Shown here one piece after another: positions 25,860 to 33,856 of a stretch of 64,000 bases of DNA; the first letter of the stretch is position 1; every line of letters begins with the position of its first letter. The notes below the pieces were generated by a model. It searched no databases, was not told the DNA's origin, and was given only the letters and a program-made list of their open reading frames with translations. The translations under genes were made by a program, and so were the position numbers. The stretch covers positions 27,108 through 91,107 of the forward strand of contig CAZFWG010000007.1 of NCBI GenBank assembly GCA_964522525.1, in the 5' to 3' direction. The stretch comes from CAYUYV01 sp964522525. Lineage in GTDB: Bacteria; Pseudomonadota; Alphaproteobacteria; JAJFIK01.

Positions 25860-26138
25860 ATGTCCGCCACCACACCCCCGCCGGATGAGCCGTCCGATGA
25901 GCACCATGCTGCGGTGGATCTCGATCTTTCGGGCCTTGCCTGTCCGCTCCCGGTGCTCCGGGTGCGCAAGGCCCTCGCATCGGCCGCGCCCGGCGACAGT
26001 TTCGTGGTGCGCGTGACCGATCCCATGGCCCAGGTCGATCTGCCGCACCTGTGCCAGAGCACCGGAGACGGATTGAGCGAGCCCATCGCCGATGGGGATG
26101 GCTGGCTCTTTCGCGTGACCCGCCATTCGGCCGACTGA
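25860..26138 (+). CDS. TusA/SirA-like sulfur carrier protein
   Basis: 92 residues. The fold motif LDLSGLACPLPVLRVRKAL places the reactive Cys28 in the C-P-x-P signature of TusA-family sulfur carriers, which relay persulfide sulfur for tRNA thiolation or molybdenum cofactor work. The ATG at 25860 has GGAG 6 nt upstream; the ORF itself opens earlier but starts inside the terminator. The N-terminal 18 residues are Pro/Asp/Glu-rich and not part of the fold. It stands alone between the RTX gene and a coiled-coil gene, so its sulfur donor or acceptor is not indicated. Confidence 0.88.
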   Translation: MSATTPPPDEPSDEHHAAVDLDLSGLACPLPVLRVRKALASAAPGDSFVVRVTDPMAQVDLPHLCQSTGDGLSEPIADGDGWLFRVTRHSAD

Positions 26139-26230
26139 CGCCATCGTTTTACCAAGCCCTAACGCCTTTTCGCTACCACGTAAGAGGCGGCAACCGTTCC
26201 GGCGGCCGCTTGTGAGGCAAAGGAACAGCG

Positions 26231-26599
26231 ATGAGCGAGGTCCCCAAGAGCGACGAACCGGCTATCGAACAGCCCCGGTCCATTCGCGATCTCGTGGAGA
26301 ACTTCCAGGCACGGGTTCAGGAAGCCGTCATCATGGCGAATGTCCTGAGCCAGGAAATGTCCTCCATGCAAACCGATCTGCAACAAGCGGTGATCGGGGA
26401 CAACAAAGACGACGGCGACGTGGAGCCCCTGTTCTCGGCCCTGAATGAAACCGCGGAGATGGTGGTCCAGTTCACGGGCCAGCTCGAACGAGAGATCGAC
26501 AGGTTCATCTGTACCGCGCGTGAGGAAATCCTCACGGTTGCCCAGAAGGTCGGGGGCCCGTCGGGGGAGGATCCGAACGCGCAAGACCTTTCGGACTAG
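26231..26599 (+). CDS. Small acidic coiled-coil protein, unknown
   Basis: 122 residues, with AAAGGAACAG upstream of the ATG. The sequence is strongly helical and acidic with two amphipathic stretches (about 18-55 and 68-105), an overall coiled-coil or four-helix look, no TM segment and no signal peptide. I do not recognise a family. Codon pattern is like its neighbours. It lies between the TusA-like gene and a TAXI-type binding protein in the same orientation, but the spacing (92 and 115 bp) does not force an operon. Confidence 0.6.
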   Translation: MSEVPKSDEPAIEQPRSIRDLVENFQARVQEAVIMANVLSQEMSSMQTDLQQAVIGDNKDDGDVEPLFSALNETAEMVVQFTGQLEREIDRFICTAREEILTVAQKVGGPSGEDPNAQDLSD

Positions 26600-26714
26600 C
26601 CAACCCCCTTGCCAAGGAGGCTGAGGGGCTGCACGGTGATTCTCGAGGCACGGGCCATGAAAACACATGGACCGGGCAGTTTGGCGTGCTTCGAGAAACA
26701 CTGGGATTAGCGCC

Positions 26715-28085
26715 ATGGCGGCATCGGAAAACGCACGGGCATCCTATCGGCGCGGCTCGAACGGGGCCGGTTCCCGTCCGGCCCTGATCGTCGGAGCCGC
26801 GATCGGTCTCCTGATTGCGGTCGTGGTGTTCATTGCCTGGTTTTTTGTCGACCCGGCACCGCCCCGCCAGATCGCGATCGCGACCGGCACGCCGGGTGGC
26901 TTCTACGACCGTCTGGGCCAGGCCTATCGCGACCGTCTGCAGGCCAATGGGCTGACGGTCACTCTGGTGCCGAGCAACGGCTCCATCGACAATCTGGGCG
27001 CCCTTGAGCAGGGGGATGTGGATCTTGCCTTCCTCCAGGGCGGTGTCGTGCCCGAGCCCAGACCCACTTCATTGACCTCCCTGGCGAGCGTCGCGCTGGA
27101 ACCGTTCTGGGTGTTCACCCGCACCCCGGAGCCGTTGGCGCGCTTTGAGGATCTGAGCGGTCAGGTGATCGCGGTCGGGCCCACGGGCAGCGGCACACGG
27201 CGGCTCGCCCTGACGCTTCTTGACGCGGTCGGCATGCTGGAACAGCTGCGCCTGGACGGCCGCTCCGGCGAGGCCGCGGCCGAGGCCTTGATCCGTGGCG
27301 AGATCGGCGCCGCCATGTTCGTGACGGCGCCGGAGACCGCGACGATCCAGGTGCTCCTCTCGGAGCCGACGGTGAGCCTTGCGCGCCTGGAACGGGCGCG
27401 GGGCATCGCCCATGTCTTTCCCTATCTGTCGACCCTTGACGTACCGGAAGGGGCTTTTGATCTTGAGGCGAACCGTCCCCGGGCGGACACGACGCTTCTT
27501 GCCCCGGCGACGACACTCGTGGCCCAGGAAGATCTTCATCCGGCTATCACCGCGCTTGTGCTGGATGTGGCCGGCGCCGTTCACAGTAACGGCCGGGCGT
27601 TTGGCACCGATGGCGGTTTTCCATCCGCGAAGTTTCTTGAGCTGCCGCTCAGCGAAGAGGCCCGCCGCTACTTTGAACGGGGGCCGACCTTCCTGCGGCG
27701 CTACATGCCGTTCTGGGCCGCCAATCTGGTGGAACGGCTCTGGGTTCTCGTCATTCCCTTGATCACGGTCATGATCCCGCTGTTCCGCGTGGCGCCGCCC
27801 GCCTATCGCTGGCAGATCCGGCGTCGGATCTATCGCTGGTATGACGATCTGCGGGAATTGGAAACGCGCGGCCGCGAGGCCCAATCCGATCAAGCGCGTC
27901 GTGAGATCGTTGCCGATCTGAATGCCTTGGAAGCCGAAGTGGGGACCATTCGCGTTCCTCTACCCTATACGGACGACCTCTATCATTTGCGTCTCCATAT
28001 CGACTATGTGACGCGGCTGCTGGGCGGTGAGCCCCTGGGTCAGATCCATAATGCCGGCGACGAAACCGGAACGGCCCAGGCCTGA
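26715..28085 (+). CDS. TAXI-family solute-binding protein anchored by N- and C-terminal membrane helices
   Basis: 456 residues from the ATG at 26715. A TM helix (about 24-46) leads into a periplasmic TAXI (TRAP-associated extracytoplasmic immunogenic) binding domain recognised by I-A-T-G-T-P-G-G-F-Y-D-R-L-G and by D-L-S-G-Q-V-I-A-V-G-P-T-G-S-G-T-R. A second TM (about 338-360, LVERLWVLVIPLITVMIP) is followed by a basic cytoplasmic helical tail. Ordinary TAXI proteins are free periplasmic receptors for TRAP transporters; here both ends are membrane-bound and no DctQM permease is adjacent. It may act as a ligand sensor or scaffold rather than feed a transporter. A second TAXI gene lies at 29043. 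Confidence 0.85.
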   Translation: MAASENARASYRRGSNGAGSRPALIVGAAIGLLIAVVVFIAWFFVDPAPPRQIAIATGTPGGFYDRLGQAYRDRLQANGLTVTLVPSNGSIDNLGALEQGDVDLAFLQGGVVPEPRPTSLTSLASVALEPFWVFTRTPEPLARFEDLSGQVIAVGPTGSGTRRLALTLLDAVGMLEQLRLDGRSGEAAAEALIRGEIGAAMFVTAPETATIQVLLSEPTVSLARLERARGIAHVFPYLSTLDVPEGAFDLEANRPRADTTLLAPATTLVAQEDLHPAITALVLDVAGAVHSNGRAFGTDGGFPSAKFLELPLSEEARRYFERGPTFLRRYMPFWAANLVERLWVLVIPLITVMIPLFRVAPPAYRWQIRRRIYRWYDDLRELETRGREAQSDQARREIVADLNALEAEVGTIRVPLPYTDDLYHLRLHIDYVTRLLGGEPLGQIHNAGDETGTAQA

Positions 28086-28142
28086 CGACCTTTGCGGGCA
28101 GGCCGCCCGTGCCGGGGGAAGGCCCTCGTCGCTGGGTTAAGG

Positions 28143-28568
28143 TCAGGCCGCCAGGACGGGCCGATGACCGATCTCCAGGGGGCGGATGCAGGGAATGGTG
28201 ACCATGCCCGCGATCTGCGGACGGGTCTTGCCGCCCACATTGATGCGCCAGCGGCCGACGGCTAACCCATCATTTCCCAACACCACGAGCAATGTCGATC
28301 CGGGTGCGCGGCCCCGCAGGAGCCCCGTTTGTCCGTCCTGGACCAATGCATCGGCAATGCCCGGGTTGACCACATAGAGGCTCAAGGCCGGTCGGGGGAA
28401 GTTCAGCCAGGTCAGTTCGTCCACCCCCAGAGTGAGGTCAAGGGTGGCGGCGGTCGCGGTCGCCATTTGGGTCTTTGTGCCGATAAACATGCTCATGGGG
28501 TGCCCTGCTTCAAGGATCATCGTCCCCCCGCCCGAGCGCCGAGGCGGAAACGGAATCGTGTACGTCAT
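28143..28568 (-). CDS. Pilus-assembly N-terminal (CpaC-type) domain protein
   Basis: 141 residues. The core L-N-F-P-R-P-A-L-S-L-Y-V-V-N-P-G-I-A-D-A, then G-R-A-P-G-S-T-L-L-V-V, matches the T2SS/T3SS pilus N-terminal domain that precedes the secretin in CpaC/RcpA proteins (pattern N-P-x-I-A-D ... G-x-x-P-G-x-T). The secretin domain is missing, and no N-terminal signal peptide is obvious from the Met at 28568. It is divergent from a Flp pilin gene, which supports a pilus role. It may be a stand-alone accessory protein of a Tad system encoded elsewhere. Confidence 0.65.
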   Translation of the reverse strand: MTYTIPFPPRRSGGGTMILEAGHPMSMFIGTKTQMATATAATLDLTLGVDELTWLNFPRPALSLYVVNPGIADALVQDGQTGLLRGRAPGSTLLVVLGNDGLAVGRWRINVGGKTRPQIAGMVTIPCIRPLEIGHRPVLAA

Positions 28569-28720
28569 GACCCCAGCATCGACGATTATCCTTAATTTTC
28601 GACAAATGGACCGGCCTGCCTGAGACGGCCAAGGCCGGGAAGGTTCGGGTGCCAATTATCCCTTTCTCAAGGGCGTCGGCTCATCATGGAGACGGGACTG
28701 TTCAGGCAGGGGGTGAAACC

Positions 28721-28900
28721 ATGGAAAAGCCGAAGCGGGATCGCCGGATACCTCTCATGGGGGTCACGGGGATGGAATATGGCCTGATAACGACGGGTCT
28801 GGTAGTGGCATTTTTGGGCGGGGCCTTTGCCTTGTTCGCATCCGTCGATCTGGGCGGATGGTTGGTTGCGGCTCAGAATTTGTCGACTTCCGCGCGTTGA
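28721..28900 (+). CDS. Flp/Fap-type pilin
   Basis: 59 residues, with AGGGGGTG 6 nt upstream of the ATG. A basic leader of about 17 residues is followed by GVTGMEYGLITTGLVVAFLG, the Flp prepilin pattern (Gly, then x-E-Y-G-L-I and a hydrophobic helix). Flp pilins are cleaved by TadV/CpaA and polymerise into Tad pili used for surface attachment. The conserved Glu at +5 and Tyr are present in shifted form (M-E-Y). No tad operon is in the window, so this is an orphan pilin beside the divergent CpaC-type protein. Confidence 0.72.
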   Translation: MEKPKRDRRIPLMGVTGMEYGLITTGLVVAFLGGAFALFASVDLGGWLVAAQNLSTSAR

Positions 28901-29042
28901 CGGGCTTGGCCTGCGCTCCGCGCGCGATCCGGCGCACTCAGACCATGCCTTAATTGCAACGACGAAACAAAATCGGCCGTTTAATTTCACAAAACGGCGT
29001 TCTGTCGTGGATGAATGCGCATCGCGCGCGTATAAGACGGCC

Positions 29043-30230
29043 ATGGATCTTTATCGGGCATCTGGGATCGCCATACCGCAACTCCGGTGTGGCGCGTTCC
29101 CCTCTTGGAGCCGCCGTTGGGCGCCCTGGGGGTCGCTTGTCGCCGCCTTGGCCTTGATCCTGAATGCCTCCAGCTTTGCCCAGCCTGCCGATGATCTTGA
29201 GGATCCGGAAGCAGAGGAACAGGCTGTCTTTCTCCGTATCGCGAGCGGTGCGGTGGCGGGCAGCTATTTCCGCATGGCGGATGTCATCGCCGGAATCATT
29301 TCCCATCCCCTGGGCTCCGGTCGCTGTACGGATGAGACCCGCTGTGGGCCTCGCGGTTTGATTGCCGTGGCCCAGGCGAGTGAGGGGTCCGTGCGTAATG
29401 TCGTGGAAATCAACGCAGCGGCCGTCGATACGGGGCTGGCCCAGGCGGATGTCGTGCTGTGGGCCCGACAGGGGACACGTCTTTTTGAGAAAGTCGGCCG
29501 GCAGAGCGAGCTGCGCGCGATCGCCAGGCTCTATCCCGAAACGATTCACCTCGTCGTTCGCTTTGATGCGCCGATCACGTCCCTTTCCCATCTCGAAGGG
29601 AAACGCATCTCGATCGACCGGCCGGGCTCGGGCACCAATGCGACGGCCCGTTTGGTCTTCGAGGCGGTCGGCGTGCGTCCCGATGACATGGATCTCCAGA
29701 TCCTGAGCCCCAGTCGGGCATCCGCAGCGTTGAAATCGGGCGATCTGGATGGCTTCTTCTACACGGCGGGCGCGCCGGTCACCCTGGTCACCCAACTGAT
29801 CGAGACGGGTGAGGCGCGTCTGGTACCGATCAGCGGTACGCCGATCGATGCCTTGCGGGCCCGCCATGATGGTGTTTTCGAAACCATCCGACTCACGGAC
29901 GATCTCTATCCGGGGCAACCGGCCATCGACACGCTCGGTGTCGGTGCCCTGTGGGTCACCCATGCGGACCTGCCCGACGCCCTGGTCTATGCCATCACGC
30001 GCGCCCTGTGGAACGAGGCGAACACCCCGATCCTCCAGGAGGACCATCCCCTCGGCGGCACGCTGACACCGAAGAACGCGGTGACGGGTCTGCCCTTGCC
30101 TTTCCATCCCGGTGCTGAACGCTACTACCGGGAAGCCGGCCTGATCTCGGACGCTCCTCAGACCACGGTGGATCCGGATTGGCCTGCGGCCATTCCCCGT
30201 CCCGTGCCGAAGCCCAAATTCATCTTGTGA
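29043..30230 (+). CDS. TAXI-family TRAP transporter solute-binding protein
   Basis: 395 residues. An N-terminal hydrophobic stretch ending SSFA-QPAD (about 27-46) looks like a signal peptide. The TAXI domain follows: I-A-S-G-A-V-A-G-S-Y-F-R-M-A-D, then R-G-L-I-A-V-A-Q-A-S-E-G-S-V-R-N, L-E-G-K-R-I-S-I-D-R-P-G-S-G-T-N and G-D-L-D-G-F-F-Y-T-A-G-A-P. Family members bind dicarboxylates, glutamate or related ligands for TRAP permeases. No permease gene is beside it. It resembles the protein at 26715 but without the C-terminal TM, and the pair flanks the Flp pilin genes. Confidence 0.87.
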   Translation: MDLYRASGIAIPQLRCGAFPSWSRRWAPWGSLVAALALILNASSFAQPADDLEDPEAEEQAVFLRIASGAVAGSYFRMADVIAGIISHPLGSGRCTDETRCGPRGLIAVAQASEGSVRNVVEINAAAVDTGLAQADVVLWARQGTRLFEKVGRQSELRAIARLYPETIHLVVRFDAPITSLSHLEGKRISIDRPGSGTNATARLVFEAVGVRPDDMDLQILSPSRASAALKSGDLDGFFYTAGAPVTLVTQLIETGEARLVPISGTPIDALRARHDGVFETIRLTDDLYPGQPAIDTLGVGALWVTHADLPDALVYAITRALWNEANTPILQEDHPLGGTLTPKNAVTGLPLPFHPGAERYYREAGLISDAPQTTVDPDWPAAIPRPVPKPKFIL

Positions 30231-30285
30231 ACGATCCTCAGAAACGATCTTCAGAAGAGGGGCGCCATGACTTACCGCGCCACCC

Positions 30286-30927
30286 TCACGCCCGTTCCGC
30301 TTCGGCGCCGGCGAGCCACTGGGACATGGGCGGCAGCATCCAGACCGCATCCGCATAGGCCTGAAGTTCCGTGGGCAGGGCCACATCATAGCTGCGAAAA
30401 CGGGACACCACGGGCGCATACATCGCATCCGCCCCACTGAAAGCGCCGAACAGAAAGGGGCCGCGATCCGCGTGGCGGTTCCGGCACTCCGACCAGAGTT
30501 GTTGAACGCGACGGATGTCGCGATCCACTTGAGGGTCCGCGGGCCGTTCCAGTCTGGTCTCGGCGAATTTCATCGGCAGGTGCCGTCTCAGGGCGGCAAA
30601 GCCGCTGTGCATTTCCGCACTGACGGCACGGGCCAGGGCCCGGTCCTCAAGAGTCGCAGGCCACAGCCCCGCTTCGGGGAAGCATTCGTGGCAATATTCA
30701 ATGATGGCCAGGGAATCCCAGAGGGTCAGATCCCCGTGTTTCAGGGCGGGGACGAGTCCGGACGGGGAATGCTGGGCGATGCTTGCGGCCGTCTCCGGGC
30801 GATCGAGCCAGATCTGTATTTCCTCGAACGGGATATTGGCCATTTTCATCGCCAGCCAGGGCCGCAAGGACCAGGACGACAAGTTCTTGTCTCCGATAAC
30901 CAGGGCGAAGGGGATAGGGGATGACAT
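30286..30927 (-). CDS. Glutathione S-transferase
   Basis: 213 residues from the Met at 30927 (GGAG about 8 nt upstream). The N-terminal domain has I-G-D-K-N-L-S-S-W-S-L-R-P-W-L-A with the Ser cluster of zeta/omega-like bacterial GSTs, then SGLVPALKHGDLTLWDSLAI, the cis-Pro and D-S glutathione contacts. The C-terminal helical domain ends in W-L-A-G-A-E-A-E-R-A. A cytoplasmic detoxification enzyme; substrate unknown. It is divergent from the aminopeptidase at 31093. Confidence 0.88.
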   Translation of the reverse strand: MSSPIPFALVIGDKNLSSWSLRPWLAMKMANIPFEEIQIWLDRPETAASIAQHSPSGLVPALKHGDLTLWDSLAIIEYCHECFPEAGLWPATLEDRALARAVSAEMHSGFAALRRHLPMKFAETRLERPADPQVDRDIRRVQQLWSECRNRHADRGPFLFGAFSGADAMYAPVVSRFRSYDVALPTELQAYADAVWMLPPMSQWLAGAEAERA

Positions 30928-31092
30928 TGAAGGAACTCCTGTGTGTCGGATGCGCGCCCCGGGACGGCAGGATGGGGATGGCACAGATAAAGGCCCAAAA
31001 GAACCTCGTAGCGCAAAGAGGACCTCTTGGGCGAGGGCGTCGGCTGGCCTAAAGTTGCGCGCCTCAAATCGTTTTATGAGAAAGGAATTCCG

Positions 31093-32475
31093 GTGCTCGA
31101 TTGCTTCGCCACGCCTGTCCCAGGCACTTCGATCCCCATTGATCTTGTGACCAGCGCGGGCTTTGAGGCCTGGGCCGCCCGCCGGGATCCGGGCCTGACG
31201 GACTGGCTCCGGGCCCACGATTTCAAGGGACAGCCCGCGCGGCTGGTGATGCTTCCCGATGCCCAAGGCGGCGTGGGCCGTGTGGCTTTCGGCCTTGGTG
31301 CGGGCGACGATTTCTTTCTGCCGGCGGAGCTGCCCTTCCTGCTGCGCGACGGTCTCTATCACTTCGATGATCTGGGCGCCCTGCCCGACCACGCCCTGGC
31401 GGCGCTGGCCTGGGCGACGGGCTGCTATCGCTTCGAGGCCTACAAGTCCGTGAGCGGTCTTCCCGTGCCGCGCCTTGCCGTGCCGGAAGGCGTCAATCTC
31501 AATGAAGTCGCCCGGATCGCGGAAGGGATCTATCTCACCCGTGATCTCGTCAACACGCCGGCCAATGACATGGGACCGGCCGAACTGGAACGCGCCGCCC
31601 GCGATCTGGCGGAACGCCACGGGGCGCGGTTCACGGCCGTTGTCGGCGACACCCTGCTCGAGAACAACTATCCCCTGATCCACGCCGTTGGCCGGGCGTC
31701 CTCACGGCCTCCGCGTCTGCTCGATATGGTCTGGGGGCCTGACCATGCGCCGCGTCTCACCCTGGTCGGCAAGGGCGTGTGCTTCGACAGCGGCGGTCTC
31801 AACATCAAGACCGGCGGGTCCATGGAACTGATGAAAAAGGACATGGGCGGGGCGGCCCATGTTCTGGGTCTCGCCCATATGATCATGTCCCTGAGAGTGC
31901 CTGTGCGCCTGCGCGTCCTGATCCCGGCCGTGGAAAATGCCATTTCCGGCAATGCCTTCCGCCCCGGCGATGTCTTTCGCGCCCGGGACGGGTCCACCGT
32001 TGAGATCAGCAATACGGATGCGGAAGGCCGTCTGGTGCTCGCCGATGCCATTGCGGCGGGGGACGATGAACACCCCGACATGATGCTGATCATGGCGACC
32101 CTGACGGGGGCCGCCCGCGTCGCCCTTGGCCCCGAGATCGTTCCTTTCTACACCGATGATCGGGCTTTCGCCCTGGATCTGATGGCTCACGCCGATCGCA
32201 TCCAGGATCCGGTCTGGCAAATGCCGCTCCATAAGCCCTATCTGGCGCTGATGGAGAGCCGGGTCGCGGACATCAACCACATCAGCCAGGGCCGTTTCGC
32301 CGGCTCCATCACGGCGGCCCTGTTCCTAAGCCGTTTCGTGAAGAAAGCCGCCCGCTGGGCGCATTTCGATCTCTATGCCTGGAACGCCCAGCCCCGGCCG
32401 GGACGGCCCGTCGGTGGTGAGGCCCAGGCCATCCGCAGCGTGTTGAGCCTTGTTCAGGAACGCTACGGCGGCTAA
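31093..32475 (+). CDS. Leucyl aminopeptidase family (M17) metallopeptidase
   Basis: 460 residues starting at GTG 31093 with AAAGGAA upstream. The C-terminal catalytic domain has all M17 signatures: GKGVCFDSGGLNIK (metal Lys and Asp), MKKDMGGAA, and the diagnostic NTDAEGRLVLADA with Asp/Glu metal ligands and the Arg. It removes N-terminal residues from peptides in the cytoplasm using two divalent metals. Downstream in the same direction lie a MarR regulator and an NlpC/P60 hydrolase, then a convergent Yej-type peptide importer. This setting suggests it trims imported peptides, possibly muropeptides. Confidence 0.92.
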   Translation: MLDCFATPVPGTSIPIDLVTSAGFEAWAARRDPGLTDWLRAHDFKGQPARLVMLPDAQGGVGRVAFGLGAGDDFFLPAELPFLLRDGLYHFDDLGALPDHALAALAWATGCYRFEAYKSVSGLPVPRLAVPEGVNLNEVARIAEGIYLTRDLVNTPANDMGPAELERAARDLAERHGARFTAVVGDTLLENNYPLIHAVGRASSRPPRLLDMVWGPDHAPRLTLVGKGVCFDSGGLNIKTGGSMELMKKDMGGAAHVLGLAHMIMSLRVPVRLRVLIPAVENAISGNAFRPGDVFRARDGSTVEISNTDAEGRLVLADAIAAGDDEHPDMMLIMATLTGAARVALGPEIVPFYTDDRAFALDLMAHADRIQDPVWQMPLHKPYLALMESRVADINHISQGRFAGSITAALFLSRFVKKAARWAHFDLYAWNAQPRPGRPVGGEAQAIRSVLSLVQERYGG

Positions 32476-32550
32476 GCCTCATGGCGTTTTCCACCGTGTT
32501 TGGCCGAAGCCCGGTTTGTCGGCTGAGGAATGGGAGAGGAGGGCAAGCCC

Positions 32551-32976
32551 GTGACCCTGTCCGCGCGTAAGGGCAAACTGACGGCCCTTGGGGCCCTGGG
32601 CCTGTGGCATCAGGTGACCCACGGCGTGGTGCGCAGTGACATGCCCGATCTGAGCCAGCGCCAACTCTGTCTGCTGCTCGCGGTCTATCTCCTGCCCCGG
32701 CCCCATACGGTGCGCTCCCTTGCGGAGCATTTGGGGGTCCAGCGGCCGGTCGTCACCCGCGCCCTCGATACCTTGAGCGCCATGGGCTTCGTCGCGCGCA
32801 AGCGGGACGAAGAAGATCGGCGCAGCGTTCTTGTTCAGCGCACGGTGAAGGGCGCGGTTTTCCTGCGCGATTTCGCGGATTCCATTCTGGAGGCGGCAGG
32901 CGGCCTGGACCGCCTGCCCCATCCGGGCGATCCGGACCCGGCCCTTGTGAAGCGGAAAACCCATGTCCGTCGTTGA
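32551..32976 (+). CDS. MarR-family transcriptional regulator
   Basis: 141 residues from GTG 32551, which has GAGGAGGG 8 nt upstream; the ATG at 32530 has none. The winged helix-turn-helix is clear: TVRSLAEHLGVQRPVVTRAL, then L-S-A-M-G-F-V-A-R-K-R-D-E-E-D-R-R-S, the MarR wing with its D-x-R-R-S motif. It overlaps the NlpC/P60 start by 14 bp, so the two are translationally coupled. It probably controls this cluster. Ligand unknown. Confidence 0.87.
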   Translation: MTLSARKGKLTALGALGLWHQVTHGVVRSDMPDLSQRQLCLLLAVYLLPRPHTVRSLAEHLGVQRPVVTRALDTLSAMGFVARKRDEEDRRSVLVQRTVKGAVFLRDFADSILEAAGGLDRLPHPGDPDPALVKRKTHVRR

Positions 32977-33856
32977 TGTTCTGAAGGGCGATCCGCGCCT
33001 GACGCCGGCGCGGCCCGACCTGGCGGCAAAGGCGCTCGAAGGTGAGGTCCAGGCGGCGCGTTTCGTGGAGGGGACACCCGCCCAGGTCCAGGCATCGGTC
33101 GCGCCCCTGCGCCGGGCCCCCCGCCATGACGCGAGCCTCGATACTCAATTGCTCTTTGGGGAGATGGTGAGCGTTTATGAGGACAAGGACGGCTGGTCCT
33201 GGGTTCAGGCGGAACAGGACGGTTATGTCGGCTACGTCCCGTCCGACGCCCTCACGCCTGAGAGGCGCCCGCCCTCGGCGACGGTACGGACCTTGCGTAG
33301 TTTCGTCTTTCCGAAGCCGGATCTTAAGACCCCGCCGCTTGGCGCATTGAGCCTGACCGCCCGGGTCAGCGTCACCAATGGGTCCGGTCCGTTCAGCGCG
33401 ATCGCGCGCGCGAACACGCCCCTTTGGGGTTATGTGTTCACGGACCATCTGACTGTTCTGGACCATCCGGCGTCGGATTTCGTTGCGGAAGCCGAACGTT
33501 TTCTGGGCGTGCCCTATCTGTGGGGCGGCCGGGAGAGTCTGGGCCTTGATTGTTCCGGCCTCGTCCAGACCGCCCTCGCCCGTGCTGGCATGGCCGCACC
33601 TCGGGACGCCGACATGCAGGAAAAAACCGTTGGCGTGCCCTTGGATATCGATCCGTCGAACCCGGAAGGCCTGCGCCGCGGCGATCTCGTGTTCTGGAAA
33701 GGCCATGTGGGCATCATGGTGGACGAGGCCCGCCTGCTCCACGCCAACGCGACCTATATGGCGGTCACGATCAATGATCTGACGGCATTTGCGTCTCAAG
33801 TCGCTGACGACGCCGGACCGATCACCAGTGTGCGGCGGCCGACACTTAAGGAATAG
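32963..33856 (+). CDS. NlpC/P60 cysteine peptidase with SH3-like domains
   Basis: 297 residues. Two bacterial SH3-like segments (about 45-100 and 108-168) precede an NlpC/P60 domain with catalytic Cys197 (GLDCSGL), His248 (KGHVGIM) and a third polar residue His260 (LLHANA). Such enzymes cut gamma-D-Glu-diamino acid bonds in peptidoglycan peptides, as in YkfC. No signal peptide or lipobox is seen, so it likely works in the cytoplasm on recycled muropeptides. Its stop overlaps the convergent yejF stop by 11 bp. Confidence 0.9.
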   Translation: MSVVDVLKGDPRLTPARPDLAAKALEGEVQAARFVEGTPAQVQASVAPLRRAPRHDASLDTQLLFGEMVSVYEDKDGWSWVQAEQDGYVGYVPSDALTPERRPPSATVRTLRSFVFPKPDLKTPPLGALSLTARVSVTNGSGPFSAIARANTPLWGYVFTDHLTVLDHPASDFVAEAERFLGVPYLWGGRESLGLDCSGLVQTALARAGMAAPRDADMQEKTVGVPLDIDPSNPEGLRRGDLVFWKGHVGIMVDEARLLHANATYMAVTINDLTAFASQVADDAGPITSVRRPTLKE

